NCBI GenBank assembly: GCA_965240325.2
Contig: OZ251236.1
Coordinates: 1,302,001-1,366,000 of the forward strand
Reading direction: 5' to 3'
Source: Rebecca billardiae RCC1528
Taxonomy: Eukaryota; Haptophyta
Length of the DNA stretch: 64,000 nt
Positions 1-12,200 of this stretch are shown here, piece by piece. The translations under genes were made by a program, and so were the position numbers. A model generated the notes under the pieces. The model made no database searches. It was not told where the DNA came from and saw only the letters and a program-made list of their open reading frames with translations. Numbering within the stretch: the stretch's first letter is position 1; every line of letters begins with the position of its first letter.

Positions 1-920
1 CTGCGCGGTGAACGTGGGCTGCCGGAGCTCGGCGGCGAAGAGGAGCGAGTTGGTCGTGCGCGCGTACTCGTACTTCGCCTCCTCGACCAGCCCCGTCGGG
101 TCGAGCTGCCCGTGCCGCAGCCGCTCCGTCGAGTACGCGAGCTCGAGGATCCGGTTGATCGAGACGGCCGAGAGCGAGCGCAGCTCGTGCGTCGGCATCT
201 GCTCGATGTAGTAGCGGCGGAGCATGTCCTCCTCGACCTCGGCGCGGCGGCGGTGGGCGGAGGCGACGCGCGCGGCGAACGTCGACATCCGCTCGTCCGT
301 GAAGTACAGGTTCACCCGGTCCTCCGGGTACGGCTTGGCGTCCATCGAGTTGGAGGCGTCCATCGCGGTGATCACGTACTGCCGCTTGTCGTGCGCGTAC
401 TTGTGCACCTTCATGTACCGCCAGCTGCCCGTGCCCGTCTCCGGGTCGAGCACGAGCGCGAGGCCGTCCGCGCGCCGGCTCGCCTTGCGGAAGCTCGCGA
501 TCCACTCGTGCGGCTGGCGCGACTCGTAGTCAGTGTCGTCAAACCAGCTGAGCGGCAGCCGCGTCTCAAAGCCCTGCGGCGGCGCGCGCGCGCGCGGGGC
601 GGGCGCGGCGGAGCGCGCAGGTGCGCGCGGCGGGGACGGGCGGAGCACACTCCTGTCACGCGGCGCCAGTCCCAACCGCGCCTCGCGGCGCCAGGCCCGC
701 TGCCAGCCACGGGCGATCTCCGCGCCGAGTGTCGTGCACGCACCAGCGGAGCCACCTGCTTCTTCGAGTAGTCGACCCCATGCGCGAGCAGCTCGTCCGC
801 TAGCAACAACGGGCCCTTCTTGATGTGCTGCGGCACCTTGGGCGCGCCGAGCGACGTCTGCAGCGGCAGCGGCATGCGATCCGACGCATACCCGCCGCCG
901 GGCAGCGCGGTGTACACCAT
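1..920 (-). CDS. Axonemal dynein heavy chain, N-terminal part only (single-headed inner-arm type likely)
   Basis: Two minus-strand exons are visible: 756-920, starting at the ATG at 920-918, and 1-573, which is open to the window edge. The intron 574-755 has a GT donor, a GCAG acceptor and phase 0. The spliced protein reads MVYTALPGGGYASDR... and then GFETRLPLSWFDDTDYESR..., HEWI and ..VASAHRRRAEVEEDMLRRYYI. A short unstructured head, then an acidic 'LPL.xFDD.D' segment and an 'RV..A...R...E...R..Y' segment, recalls the N-terminal tails of single-headed dynein heavy chains (DNAH1/3/6/7/12 class), which are inner-arm axonemal motors. The motor domain lies outside the window, so the subclass is inference. 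An upstream in-frame extension to about 1127 exists but looks like 5' UTR. The gene is divergent from the phosphodiesterase at 1591. Confidence 0.5.
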
Positions 921-1590
921 CGCCTCCCAGCAGCTGGGGGCGTGCAAAACCGAAAGGGGGAGTCCGGCAGCCTGCACCGGCAGGCGCCAGGCGGGAGCAG
1001 TCCGGGACCATCCAGAGCCCGCCGTTGCCGCCCGTTGGCGAGAAACTGGCAAACTGCCCACGGTGAAATCGAAAATCAGCAGCATGGCGTCTTTGGCTTG
1101 CCACTTGCCGCCTTGTTGCCTACTCAACCTAGCAGGCCAGCGGCGGCGTCAGGGCATTGCTGCCCAGCCAAAGCGACCCTCATCATGTCATGCGGATCAC
1201 CGCCGTGCCGCGCGGCTGCATTCGCGTCGATTCGCCTGCAGGGCGACCGCGGGCGCGGCGCCACGCGGCCTGGCGCGCCGCTGCCGCCAGCTCGGATATA
1301 GTGCCTGTGGCGGCAGCCCGTAGCCGTAAGCGTATCACTATCATGGCCAGCCGGCCAGCTGGCCAGGGCGCCAGGCCTTTTCGATCCGAATGAGCACGCG
1401 GTGACTCGCTCCTCGTTGTCGCATGCCGGCTACTCCGGGTCCGGAACCCAGGGCTCTCAAGCTGTCAGCTCTGGCCTCTGGCTGGGAGTCCGGAAGTCGC
1501 GGATTCGCGCAGCGGAAAACAGCCGCAACTCCCCTCCAACAGCTCCTCGCGCGGTCGCGCCGACGACACCGCCGGACGTGAACGACGCGT
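921..1590. promoter_or_regulatory. Intergenic region between divergent genes (presumed promoters)
   Basis: This 670-bp stretch separates two head-to-head genes, so it should hold both promoters. I see no clear TATA box, repeat or RNA gene. Open frames cross it on both strands, but they show no family signature. Confidence 0.3.
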
Positions 1591-2877
1591 ATGGGCGCGC
1601 AGCTCTCCACGCGCTGCGTGAGCTCTCTGCTCCCCTTCCTGGCGGTGAAGACCGAGGCTTTGCCTCTCCTCGATGACGCCGCCGTCGCCGCCACCGATGG
1701 CTCGACGCACAGCAGTGGCACGCAGCCGACCGCACCATCCGCCGTGTCTGCGCGCGCGGACGAGCTGCGCGTCTTCTCGGCGAACGTGTGGTGCCACTAC
1801 TTCAGCGCGCTCGCGTGGATGCTGACGGGCTGCAGACGCCTCGTTGGCACGATGTCCCCGCTCCCGTTCCGCCCTCGGCTCGACGTGGCCGCCGAGCACG
1901 CCGCGCAGCACGGCGCAGACGTCGTGGTGCTGCAGGAGCTCTTCGTGTTGCGGCTCGGCCCGCTCGTGCTCGCGGGCGCGTGGGAGCACATGGCGCAGCG
2001 GATGGCGAGGCTCGGCCTGGTGCATGCGTCCGACCCGCGCGCATCGCTGCCGCGGTTCTTCGGCCAGAACAGCGGGCTGGCCATCTTCTCGCGCCACCCC
2101 CTCCACCCAGAGCCCGGCGCGACCTCGCTGTTCCGCTCGTCTCGCGAGCGCTTCAACCGCAAGGGCGTGGAGTGCGCGCGCGTGGCGTGGTCGCCGGGCG
2201 CGTCGCTCATGCTGTGCGCGACGCACTTCGACGCGCACTCGCCGCGCACGCAGGAGGCGCAGCTCGGCGAGCTCAACGCAGCCGTGAGCCGATGCGCGAG
2301 CGCGGTCACCGGCGCGGCCGACGCGGCTGCAGAGGATGGGGCCGCGTCGGCGCAGCCGCCGCCGCCTGTGGCCATCGTCGTGTGCGGCGACTTCAACATC
2401 TCGCCCCCGACGGCCGAGCCCGAGTCCGCCGCGCACGCCGGCGAGGACGCACTCTGGCCGCAGCTCATCGCGGCCCTCGCGCCGTCCCCGCGGCAGGATT
2501 TGCGTCCAGCCACGCCCGACGGCAAGGGCCCCGCCGCCGCTGCAGCCATCGTGCCCACGCCCGGCCCGTGGCTGGTGGAGAACGCGTGGGGCCCGCTCGA
2601 AGGCGCGCAGCAGAGCTTCCCGCGCACGCGTGAGGGGCGCACGCCCGACCACGTGTGGCTCGCTCGCCCTCGCTCGCCCGCGGCGCATGGCAGGGCTCGG
2701 CGCGTGGCGACGACAGTCGGGCTCGCACGCACCGCCGAGCCGCTCGCGCTCAGCGACGGCCTGGGCGGGCCGGTGGCGAGCGACCACGCGGCCGTGCTCG
2801 CGACGCTCAGGCTGGGCCCGGAGGCCACGGCGGCTCAGCCCGCGGCGGGTGCCAGCGCGCTGAAGGCCGTCGTGTGA
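1591..2877 (+). CDS. Endonuclease/exonuclease/phosphatase (EEP) fold phosphodiesterase, sphingomyelinase-like
   Basis: Intronless, 428 residues. The EEP catalytic signature is complete and in order: FSANVW with the metal-site Asn at 65, VVVLQEL with Glu 116, THFDAH with His 212, CGDFNIS with Asp 267 and Asn 269, TPDHVW at 351-356, and a final SDHAAVLATL with Asp 398 and His 399. This fold hydrolyses phosphodiesters with Mg2+. The SGLAIFSRHP segment (161-170) and the lack of DNA-repair-specific motifs make a neutral sphingomyelinase-type or inositol-phosphatase-like enzyme more likely than an AP endonuclease, but the substrate cannot be read from sequence. The N-terminus MGAQLS fits the MGxxxS N-myristoylation consensus, suggesting membrane anchoring. 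Residues 240-260 and 280-325 are Ala/Pro-rich insertions. Confidence 0.8.
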   Translation: MGAQLSTRCVSSLLPFLAVKTEALPLLDDAAVAATDGSTHSSGTQPTAPSAVSARADELRVFSANVWCHYFSALAWMLTGCRRLVGTMSPLPFRPRLDVAAEHAAQHGADVVVLQELFVLRLGPLVLAGAWEHMAQRMARLGLVHASDPRASLPRFFGQNSGLAIFSRHPLHPEPGATSLFRSSRERFNRKGVECARVAWSPGASLMLCATHFDAHSPRTQEAQLGELNAAVSRCASAVTGAADAAAEDGAASAQPPPPVAIVVCGDFNISPPTAEPESAAHAGEDALWPQLIAALAPSPRQDLRPATPDGKGPAAAAAIVPTPGPWLVENAWGPLEGAQQSFPRTREGRTPDHVWLARPRSPAAHGRARRVATTVGLARTAEPLALSDGLGGPVASDHAAVLATLRLGPEATAAQPAAGASALKAVV

Positions 2878-3097
2878 GTCCTGATCAACTCCGCGGGCAA
2901 TGATCAATCAACACTGAACACTACGTAGCTCACGCCACACGCGGCGAGAGCTTGATTGAGTCGACAGACAACGATCGACCGTGAATGTCAACGACAGCCG
3001 CTAACAAAATAACGCGACTCAAAACAGCAGTGACAATGATGATGGATCGAGCCGGACGAAACTTGATGCTGAGGAAGACGCATCGTCGGCGCACGTC

Positions 3098-4666
3098 ATG
3101 GCCTCGTCGACGCCGAGCGGCACGCTCGAGCGCGTGGAGGCGGGCGCATCGCGGCTGCTCGGGCCGTCGGACGCCGTGGCCGAGGCGATCCGCGCTGTGC
3201 GCGCGCGCCTCTCCGACGCCACCGCCTGGACCGCGCTGGCCAAGCAGCTCGAGGCCCAGCTCGCCGAGCTGCGCGCCGAGCCGGAGGGCCGGCCGGACGA
3301 GCTGCGCGAGCTCGCGCTCGTGTGCCACCACGCGGCCGTGGGCGTGGCGGACGAGGCCGATCCGACGCCGCACTTTGAGCTGGCCGGCGCGTACGCGCGC
3401 CGCGCCGACTACGCCCACGCAATGGCCTCCATGGTCGACGTGCTCGCGCGCAGCCCGTGGTCGCCCGCGCACTGGCGCGCGCTCGGCCAGCTCTCGCGCG
3501 CGCGCGGCCTCGGCGCGGACGCGTCGCACTGCCTGCTGATGGCGCTCCGCGCGCACCCGGACTCGGAGGGGGGGCGGCGCTGGTCCTTCACGCGGCGCAG
3601 CTGCCAGCGCCTCCTCATGCACCGCCGGTACGAGTCGCTGCACGACGAGGAGCGCACGCGCGCGTGGGCGTCTGCGATCAGCCGCGCGGTGCGCGCGGGC
3701 GACTGCGTGCTCGACGCGGGCGAGGGGCACGGCGTGCACGCGGTGGTGGCGGCTCGAGCGGGCGCGGCGGACGTGCTGCGCTGCGAGCCCTTCTTCCCCG
3801 TCATCGCGCGCGAGATCGCGCGGCGCAACGCCGCCGACACGGTCGCGGTGCTGGCGGATGAGCCGGCGGCGGCGCTGCTCCGAGGCGGCGCCGGCGGCGC
3901 CCCGGGCGCGCTCGCGCGGCCGGCGGACGTGGTGGTGGTCGACGCGCTGCACGCGGACGCGCTCGCGTCGGGCGTGCGCGGGATCGTCGCCGAGCTCCGC
4001 GCGCGCTCCGCCCTCGCGCCCGGCGCGCGCGTGCTCCCGCGCGCGCTCGCGCTGCGCGGCTGCCTCGTGCAGAGCCCGACGCTGGCGATGCTCGCGCGCA
4101 TCGAGACCGCGGTGGCGGGCGTGGACGTGCAGCCGTTCAACGGCTTCCGCCCGGCGTACCGCACGGTGCGCGCGCGCCACTTCGCCGACGCGCTCCCGCT
4201 GCACGCCGCCACCACCTTGCTCGAGCGCGCCGTCGACGAGCCCGCCCCTCCGCCCGACCCGAGCGCGCGCGCGCCGGCGCTGGTCTCGGTGGTGGCCGCA
4301 ACGGCCGGGCGCGCGCACTGCCTGCTCTACTGGTCAGAGGCGCTGCTGGACGAGCAGGCGGCGCTGAGCGGCGCGCCGTCGGACGCGCTGCTCGGCGGCG
4401 CGGCGGGGCCCGAGCCCCACCCGCCGCGCGCGCTCTGCCCCTCCGCCGAGCAGCTCGCCCTCTTCCTCGAGCCAGCGCCGTGGCTGGAGGCGGGCGCGCG
4501 CCTCACGCTCTCACTCGAGCACGACGGCGCCTCGCTGCGCGCCGCGCTGCTCGAGGCCGAGGACGGGCGCGTGCTGGCGCGCAGCCACGTGCTGGCGCGC
4601 GAGGCGGCGGCGGCCGGCGCGACGCCGCGCCCGCGGGCGGGCGAGGCTGACGACGACGACGACGAA

Positions 4667-4711
<45 letters not shown>

Positions 4712-5932
4712 CAGGCAGGCGACGGCGCCGCGGGCGTGGGCGCCGAGGGTGACCGCGGCGGCGGCGGCGCGGGCGCACCCTCAAAGTACCACTTCGCCAT
4801 GCTGAACGACGCGGAGCGCGCCGAGGCGTACGACAAGGCGATCGCGCTCGCCGTGCGCGACGGGATCGAGGACCGGCTCAACGCGGGCGCGCCGCCGCCG
4901 GTGCGCGTGCTCGACATCGGCGCTGGCACTGGCCTGCTGTCGGTGATGGCCGCGCGCGCGGCAGCCGCGGACGGCGCCGCGCGGGCCGGCGCAGAGTCGG
5001 GCTCCGCCGAGGCGGCCGTGCGCGTGCACGCGTGCGAGATGCAGCCCGCCGTGGCCGACGTCGCGCGCGCGGTGGTGGCGCGCACGCCGTACGCCGAGAG
5101 CGTGACCGTGCTCACGTGCGCGTCGACCGCGCTCGCCATCGCGGGCGAGGCGGCGGGCGCGGGCGCGGGCGCGGCGGGCGGCGGCGCCGCCGCCGCGCTC
5201 GCCGAGCCTCGCGCTGCGTGCTCGGCGGGCGGCGGCGCGGCGGACGGCAACTCGTCGGACGACTCCGACCTCGAGCTGGGCGGCGGCCCCGCCGACGCGC
5301 GCGCCGAGCGCACCCTGCCCGCGCGCTTCGGCGTGTGCGTCTCCGAGATCCTCGGCACCGACCCGCTGTGCGAGGGCGTGCTCCCAGCGCTCGCGCACGC
5401 GCACCAACGGCTGCTTGCGCCCGGCGCGCGCGTGGTGCCGCAGCGGCTGCGCGTGCTGTGCGCCGCGGTGGAGAGCGCCGCGCTGTGCGCGATGAGCTGC
5501 GCGCCGCGCGCCGGCGCGCTCGGCGGCGTGGACCTCGCGCCGCTCGACGCGGCGCGCCACCCACGCCGCGGCATCCGCCTCGACGAGCTCGCGCCCTTCG
5601 CGCTGCTCACAGCGCCCTTCGAGCCGTTCGAGCCGATCGCGCTCGACCGGCCGCCGCTCGGCGCGCGTGGCTCGGCGCGCGTGACGGTACCCGTGTCGCG
5701 CGCCGGCACCGCGCACGCCCTCGTCGTGTGGTTCGAGGCCGAGCTGTACGCAGGCATCTCGATCTCGACACACTGGACGACCGGCGCGGCGCGTGGCTAC
5801 AGCTGGGGGCAGATGGCGCACTTCTTCGAGCGGCCGCGCATCGAGCTGCGCGAGGGCGACGTCCTGCGCGCCGACGCGCAGTACACGTCGCTCGGCGTGT
5901 CCTTCGCCAACGTGCGCGCGGAGCGAGCTTGA
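3098..5932 (+). CDS. PRMT9/PRMT7-like protein arginine methyltransferase with two methyltransferase domains
   Basis: Intronless, 944 residues. An N-terminal helical region (about 1-150) resembles TPR repeats, as in PRMT9. A first Rossmann methyltransferase domain has a degenerate SAM loop (VLDAGEGHG near 204) and no acidic double-Glu loop. A linker holds a long poly-Asp tract (about 517-538, a GAC repeat at 4649-4710). The second domain is intact: YHFAMLNDAERAEAYDKAI, VLDIGAGTGLLSVMA near 604, the double-E loop SEILGTDPLCEG near 749, and the THW loop ISISTHW near 890. It would transfer methyl groups from SAM to protein arginines. As I know human PRMT7 and PRMT9, the N-terminal domain is the active one, so the order here appears reversed. 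Residues 660-730 are a Gly/Ala/Ser-rich insertion. Confidence 0.8.
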
Positions 5933-6242
5933 GTGATGATGGCTTGGTTGGTCGCGTATCTGCACCGTAAGATATAGCCGAGCAGAGTCTCTGAGGTTAT
6001 AGCACTAGTACGCCAGCAAGGCAGCAAGCCGAGGCGCCACCGCCGCCGCCATCCTTGATGAGTGGTCATTTTCGCGGTGCAGGACGAATTAGCTGAATTA
6101 GCTGAATTATAAAAGAAAATGCCGCGCGTCGGTTATCCGGACTCTTCGCTCAAGCGCCCGCAACGCCTCCGGACGCAGTCGGTTTTGCTGGTCTGTTGAC
6201 AAGGAGGGCCGCCGTGGCCTCTCCGCCCCCCCCGCCGGCGCG
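5933..6242 (+). promoter_or_regulatory. Promoter region of the dynein gene with a TATA-like box
   Basis: TATAAAAG lies at 6108-6115, about 128 bp before the dynein ATG. A short direct repeat of GAATTAGCT (about 6086-6105) sits just upstream of it. The segment also contains the 3' UTR of the upstream methyltransferase gene. The TATA assignment rests only on the match and position. Confidence 0.35.
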
Positions 6243-9200
6243 ATGGCCGACGACGAGGGAGGCAAAAAGGACGAAGGGAGCCATGAGCAGCTGCTGGCAT
6301 GGTTCGAGGATCGCACATGCTCGCTGCATAAGTGCAAGGCCGAGCTCTTCAAGAAGCTCGCCACCGCGCCCGGCGACGAGAGCCGGCCGCTGCTTGATTT
6401 CATCTCGCAGAACGACACGCGCACGCTCTTCTTCGTGGTGGGCGCGAAGGACATGCTGTGCTTCAACACGCAGAGGGACGGCGCGCAGCTCCTCTCGGGC
6501 GCGAAGAAGAAGTTCGTCTACTTCCGCAAGCGCAACAGCGTGAAGCTCACGAGCGCGAACGTGCAGGCGGAGGTGCTGTGGGGCGACATGGGCACGTCGC
6601 CGCTCACGCACATGTTCGCGGCGGGGCAGAACGTGTTCACGCCGATCGTGACGAACCCGCGGAACCAGGAGTTCATGTCCGACATCGTCTCGAGCCAGGT
6701 CTCCGAGTCGATGCACAAGACGGTCTCGCAGATCTACGTCGCGCTCGGCCAGTCGCTCGGCAAGACGCTGCTCGCCGTGCCGCCGTCGGAGATGCTGCGC
6801 TCGGACTCGTCGTCCGGGAAGGACAAGGACCGCGTGCACGTGCTCGAGACGTCGGTGGTCACGTGGACCGTCCAGATCAAGAACGTGCTCAAGACGCACC
6901 CCGAGTCCGCGCTTGCGGGCGAGGACAACCCGGGCCCGCTCGTCGGCATCAAGTTCTGGGAGGACAAGGCGAGCAACCTCACGTCGATCCGCGAGCAGCT
7001 GGCGTCGGACAAGATCAAGAAGGTGCTGCGCGTGCTCGACCTGACCAAGTCGCCCTACCACACCGCGTTCATCGCGCTCATCCGCGAGGTCGACCTCGTC
7101 TGCGCCGAGGCGCGCGACAACGTCAAGTACCTGCGCACGCTCAAGTCGCACTTTGAGCAGCTCAACTCGCTCGACGACTTCTCGCGGCTGCCGACGCTGT
7201 ACCACCCGATCATGCACCTGCTGCTGCTCGTGTGGAAGAACTCGAAGTTCTACAACACCGCGCCCGCGCTCGCCGTGCTGATGCGCGAGCTGTGCAACGA
7301 CATCATCATGCAGGCGCACACGTTCATCAACCCGCCCGAGCTGCTCAACATCGAGGCGGCCGAGGCGCACGAGCGGCTCGTCACCGCGCTCAAGGTGTGC
7401 GGCTTCTTCAAGAAGGTGTACTTCGACTACAAGCTGCGCGCGACGAAGGAGTGCCCGAACAACCCGTGGAAGATCCAGAACTCGGCGCTCTTCGTGCGGC
7501 TCGACGCGTTCAACGAGCGGTGCATGGACGTGCTCGACCTCACGCGCACCGTCATGCAGTTTGAGAAGCTCGACCGCGTCGAGATCGGCGGGAACAAGGG
7601 CAAGCAGCTCACCGAGATCGTCGCGGAGATCTTCGCCGAGTTCAACCGCGAGCTCGAGCGCATGAAGGCGCTGACGTACGACATCCTCGACATCTCCGTC
7701 AAGCAGTTTGACGACGACTTTTACCACTTCCGCACGACGATCAAGGAGCTCGAGGAGCGGCTGTCGACCGTGCTCAACCAGGGCTTCGACACGTCGGTCA
7801 CGATCCAGAACTCGTTCAAGCTGCTCGACTCGTTCGCCGACCTGCTCGAGCGCGACTGGATCCAGTCCTCCGTCGAGCGCAAGCACATCGAGCTCATCTC
7901 GAGCTTCGGCGCCGAGCTGCGCACCGTGCAGGACATCTTCCTCACCAACCGAAACTCGTCGCTGCTCGGCAAGTTCTACGAGCGCGACGGGCCGCCGCTG
8001 TACGTGAACATGCCGCCCGTGAGCGGCGCGCTGTACTGGGTGCGCGGGCTGATCGCGCGCGTCGAGGCGCCGATGGTCAGCCTGCAGCCCGTGATGAAGG
8101 CGCTCGCCGAGGCGGACGAGACGCGCGACGTCTCGCGCATGTTCGAGTCGATCTCGGGCACGCTGCGCGCGTTCGAGGCGGACGTGTACAACAACTGGTG
8201 CTCGGTGATCGAGACGATCTCGATGGACAAGCTGACGCAGAACCTGCTCGTCCGCTCGCCCACCACCTCGGAGATCACCGTCAACTTCGACCCCGCGCTC
8301 TACTGCCTGCTGCGCGAGGTGAAGTACTTCAAGTTCTTCGCCAAGACGATCCCGGAGACGGCCGAGCAGCTCTACCAGAACGACCGCACCTTCCGAGCGG
8401 TGCGCGCGGCGCGGGACGCGCGCGGCGCGGGACGCGCGCGGCGCGGGACGCGCGCCGCGCGCGGCCGCGCGCGCGCCGGCCCCGCGCTCTCGGCGCGCGC
8501 GCCCCGCACGCCTCGCGCGCGCGCGCGGCTGAGACGCGCCGTGCGCCGCCCCGCCGCCGCGGCGCGCGCGCAGTGGATCGGCTGGCTCGAGATCATCGCG
8601 CTCAAGTACAACCACATGCTCAACACGATGCTCGACGTGGAGAAGCCGCTGCTCAAGGCGCAGATGAAGGCGATCGACAAGTCCCTCGAGCGCGGGCTGC
8701 GCGCGATCACGTGGAAGTCGTCGAACATCGACGAGTTCATCGCGGAGGCGCAGAGCCTCGTCTCCGAGGCCTACGACACGCTCGCGTCGATGAAGGCCAA
8801 CATGCGCGCGGTGCAGAAGATCCTCGACGAGTTCGCGGCGAACCCGCTGATGCAGCGCAAGCCGGGGAAGACGTACTCGATGGAGGTGTTCTGCAAGGAG
8901 CACGACCAGATGCTCGAGTCGCGGTACAAGCGCATCACCGAGGGCGGCAAGGAGATCCACACGCACGTGTCCACGTCCAACGCCGAGCTCAAGGTCTCCA
9001 AGGGCGCGCCCGCGTGGCGCGCGTACGTCGAGTTCATGTCGAACATCTGCGTGTCGGGGCTGCAGTCGATGGTGGTCAAGTCGCTCACCTACCTGCTCCA
9101 GCAGATCAAGCCCGCCGACGGCGTGCCGATGATCGAGGTGCGGCTCGCGCTGCACGTGCCCGACGTGCGCTTCCAGCCCGAGCTCGAGGCGCGGTACGAC

Positions 9201-12200
9201 GGCACCTCGGTGATGGACAAGGTGGACGGCTGGATCGGCGACTTCTTCAACGCGGTGAAGCTGATCAAGCGGCTGGACCACGCCGACTGCGACTTCATGA
9301 AGGAGATCGAGGAGTCGGAGGAGGTGCGCTTCGCCGTGCACCGCATCAACACGCAGTGCGAGAAGAACGAGGAGCTGTGCAACGAGTTCCGCCAGCCGTT
9401 CCGCCAGCACAAGACGCTGTGGATGGCGGACATCGAGACGGAGCTGCAGAAGTTCGTCGAGCTCGCGACGGCGGAGGCGCCGCCGCCGCCCGCCGTCGAG
9501 GGCGCGCCGCCGCCGCAGCTCGCCAAGGAGACCGCCGCGCAGGCCGCCGAGGCGTCGGGCGTGCTCTCCAAGCCGCCGCCGTCGCTGCCCAAGTTTGACG
9601 AGCAGATCGCCGGGTACAAGGCGGTGCAGGAGAAGATCATCTCGCTGCAGACGTCGGTCGACCGCGGGTGGCTGCGGATCGACTCGAAGCCGGTGAAGGA
9701 GTCGCTCAAGCAGCTCGCCGCCAAGTGGATGTACGCCTTCACCCACTACCTCGAGAACCGCGTGACCGACTCGGTCGACGAGCTGATGGGCTTCTTCCGC
9801 ACCGTGATCTCGGGCCTGTCGGAGGAGGTGGACCCGGAGGACAACGACCGGCTGCTCGTGGCGATGACGCACATGCGCGACGTGCGCCGGCGCGAGGGCA
9901 CGATCAACGAGGCGTGGGAGCCGCTGCGCGGCATGGTCGCGCTGCTGCGCAAGTACAACATCGCGCTCGACGAGAAGGTGCTCGAGCAGCTCGAGAACGC
10001 GCCGTTCAAGTGGGACGAGGTCAAGAAGGCGGCGATCAACGCGCGCGAGCACCTGGCGCAGCTGCAGGGGCTGCAGGCGGAGAAGATCAAGGAGGAGGTG
10101 GACGACTTCACGCAGCGGATGGAGGACTTCACCGCCGTCTTCCGCGAGGAGGCGCCGTTCAAGTACGGCGTGGGCGTCGAGGCGGCGTACGCGCTGCTCG
10201 ACGAGTGGCACCTCAAGCTCGCCGAGATCGAGGAGGAGGCGAGCCACTACCAGGGGCAGGAGGAGCTGTTCGACCTGACGGTGCACCCGTTCAAGGACCT
10301 GAAGCAGTGCCGGCTCGAGCTCAAGCTGCTCAAGCTCGCGTGGGACCACGTCTCCCTCGCGCAGGAGATCTTTGCGTCGTACCGCTCGACGCCGTGGAAG
10401 GACGTGGACGTGGACATGATGGTCGACGAGACCAAGAAGCTGCTCAAGGAGATCAAGAGCCACCACAAGGCGCTGAACAAGTGGGAGGTGTACTCGCAGC
10501 TGATCGTGGACATCAACACGATGATGATCGACCTGCCCCTCGTCCAGGACCTGCGCGACGACGCGATGCGCGAGCGCCACTGGAAGAAGCTGATGCGCAC
10601 GACCGAGACGACGTTCACGATGGACGACAAGCTCACGCTCGACAAGCTGCTCGCGTGCAACCTCTCCAAGTTCCAGGACCCGGTGTCGGAGATCACGGAG
10701 CAGGCGCGGCAGGAGGTGAAGATCGACCTCGCGCTCACCAAGATCGCCTCGACCTGGGGCTCGCTCGTCCTCGAGTACGAGCCCTTCCGCCAGACTGGCG
10801 TGTCGGTGCTGCTGATGCCGGGCGAGGTGTACGAGGCGCTCGACGACAACGAGTCGCAGCTGCAGAACATGATGGGCAACCGCTTCATGGGCTTCTTCGA
10901 GACGCAGATCACCGACTGGAAGAACAAGCTCTCGAAGACGCGCACCGTCCTCGACATCTGGCTCGAGGTGCAGCGCGCGTGGTGCTCGCTCGAGTCCATC
11001 TTCCTCGGCTCGGAGGACATCCGCGAGCAGCTGCCCGAGGACGCGAAGCGCTTCGACCAGGTCGACTCGGACTTCCGCGAGCAGATGACGATCGCGAAGG
11101 AGCAGAGCAACCCGATCGAGGCGGCGATGCAGGACGGGCGCGAGGACGTCTTCAACAAGTGCCAGGCCGCGCTCGACCTCTGCCAGAAGTCGCTGAGCGA
11201 CTACCTCGAGGTGAAGAAGAAGAAGTTCCCGCGCTTCTACTTCGTCGCGCCCGCCGACCTGATCGACATCCTGTCGAAGGGGCGGCACCCGCCCGCGGTG
11301 CAGGAGCACTTCTCCAAGTTCACCGACAACACGGGCAAGATCGACTGGGTCAAGGACGAGGCGGGCAACGAGACCGGCCTCGCGCGCGGCATGGAGTCGA
11401 CCGACAACGAGTACGTCGCTTTCCAGACCGAGTACATGTGCCAGGGGCAGGTGGAGGAGTGGCTGATGGGGCTGATGGACCACTCGTGCGAGGAGATCCG
11501 GATCTCGCTGCACGAGGCGATCAACTCGTTCGTCGAGCTGCCGCGCTCCGAGTGGCTCTACAAGTACCCCGCGCAGATGTCGCTCACGACCGGCCAGGTG
11601 TGGTGGACGACCGAGGTCAACTCGGCGTTCGAGCGGCTCGAGCAGGGCAACGAGAACGCGATGAAGGACTACCTCGGCGTGGTGATCCAGGGGCTGACCA
11701 CGCTCGTCGACCTCGTGCTCGGCAAGCTGAGCAAGGGCGACCGCATCAAGTTCATCACGCTCATCACCGTCGAGGTGCACGCGCGCGACGTGCTGCAGCG
11801 GCTGATCACGAGCCGGATCGAGAACGCGCAGGCGTTTGCGTGGCAGTCGCAGCTCAAGTACCGCTGGGACGAGGAGACGAACCACTGCCTGATCAACATC
11901 GCCGACGCGGAGATGGCGTACTCGTACGAGTACGTCGGGAACACGGGCCGCCTCGTCATCACCGCGCTCACCGACCGCTGCTACATCACGCTCACGCAGG
12001 CGCTGCGGCTCATCCTCGGCGGCGCGCCCGCCGGCCCGGCCGGCACGGGCAAGACGGAGACGACCAAGGACCTCGGCCGCGGGCTGGCGATCTGGGTGAT
12101 CGTGCAGAACTGCTCGGACCAGATGACGAACAAGGTGATGGCCAACTTCTTCTCCGGCCTCGCGCAGACCGGCGCGTGGGGCTGCTTCGACGAGTTCAAC

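Noticed and set aside
112-771. 219-codon plus-strand frame at the left end
   Set aside because: The minus strand here reads as two dynein exons with a consistent intron; the plus frame is Arg-rich shadow.
1591-2877. AP endonuclease or DNase I identity for the EEP-fold enzyme
   Set aside because: The catalytic residues fit the superfamily, but DNA-repair-specific motifs are not seen and the N-terminus looks myristoylated.
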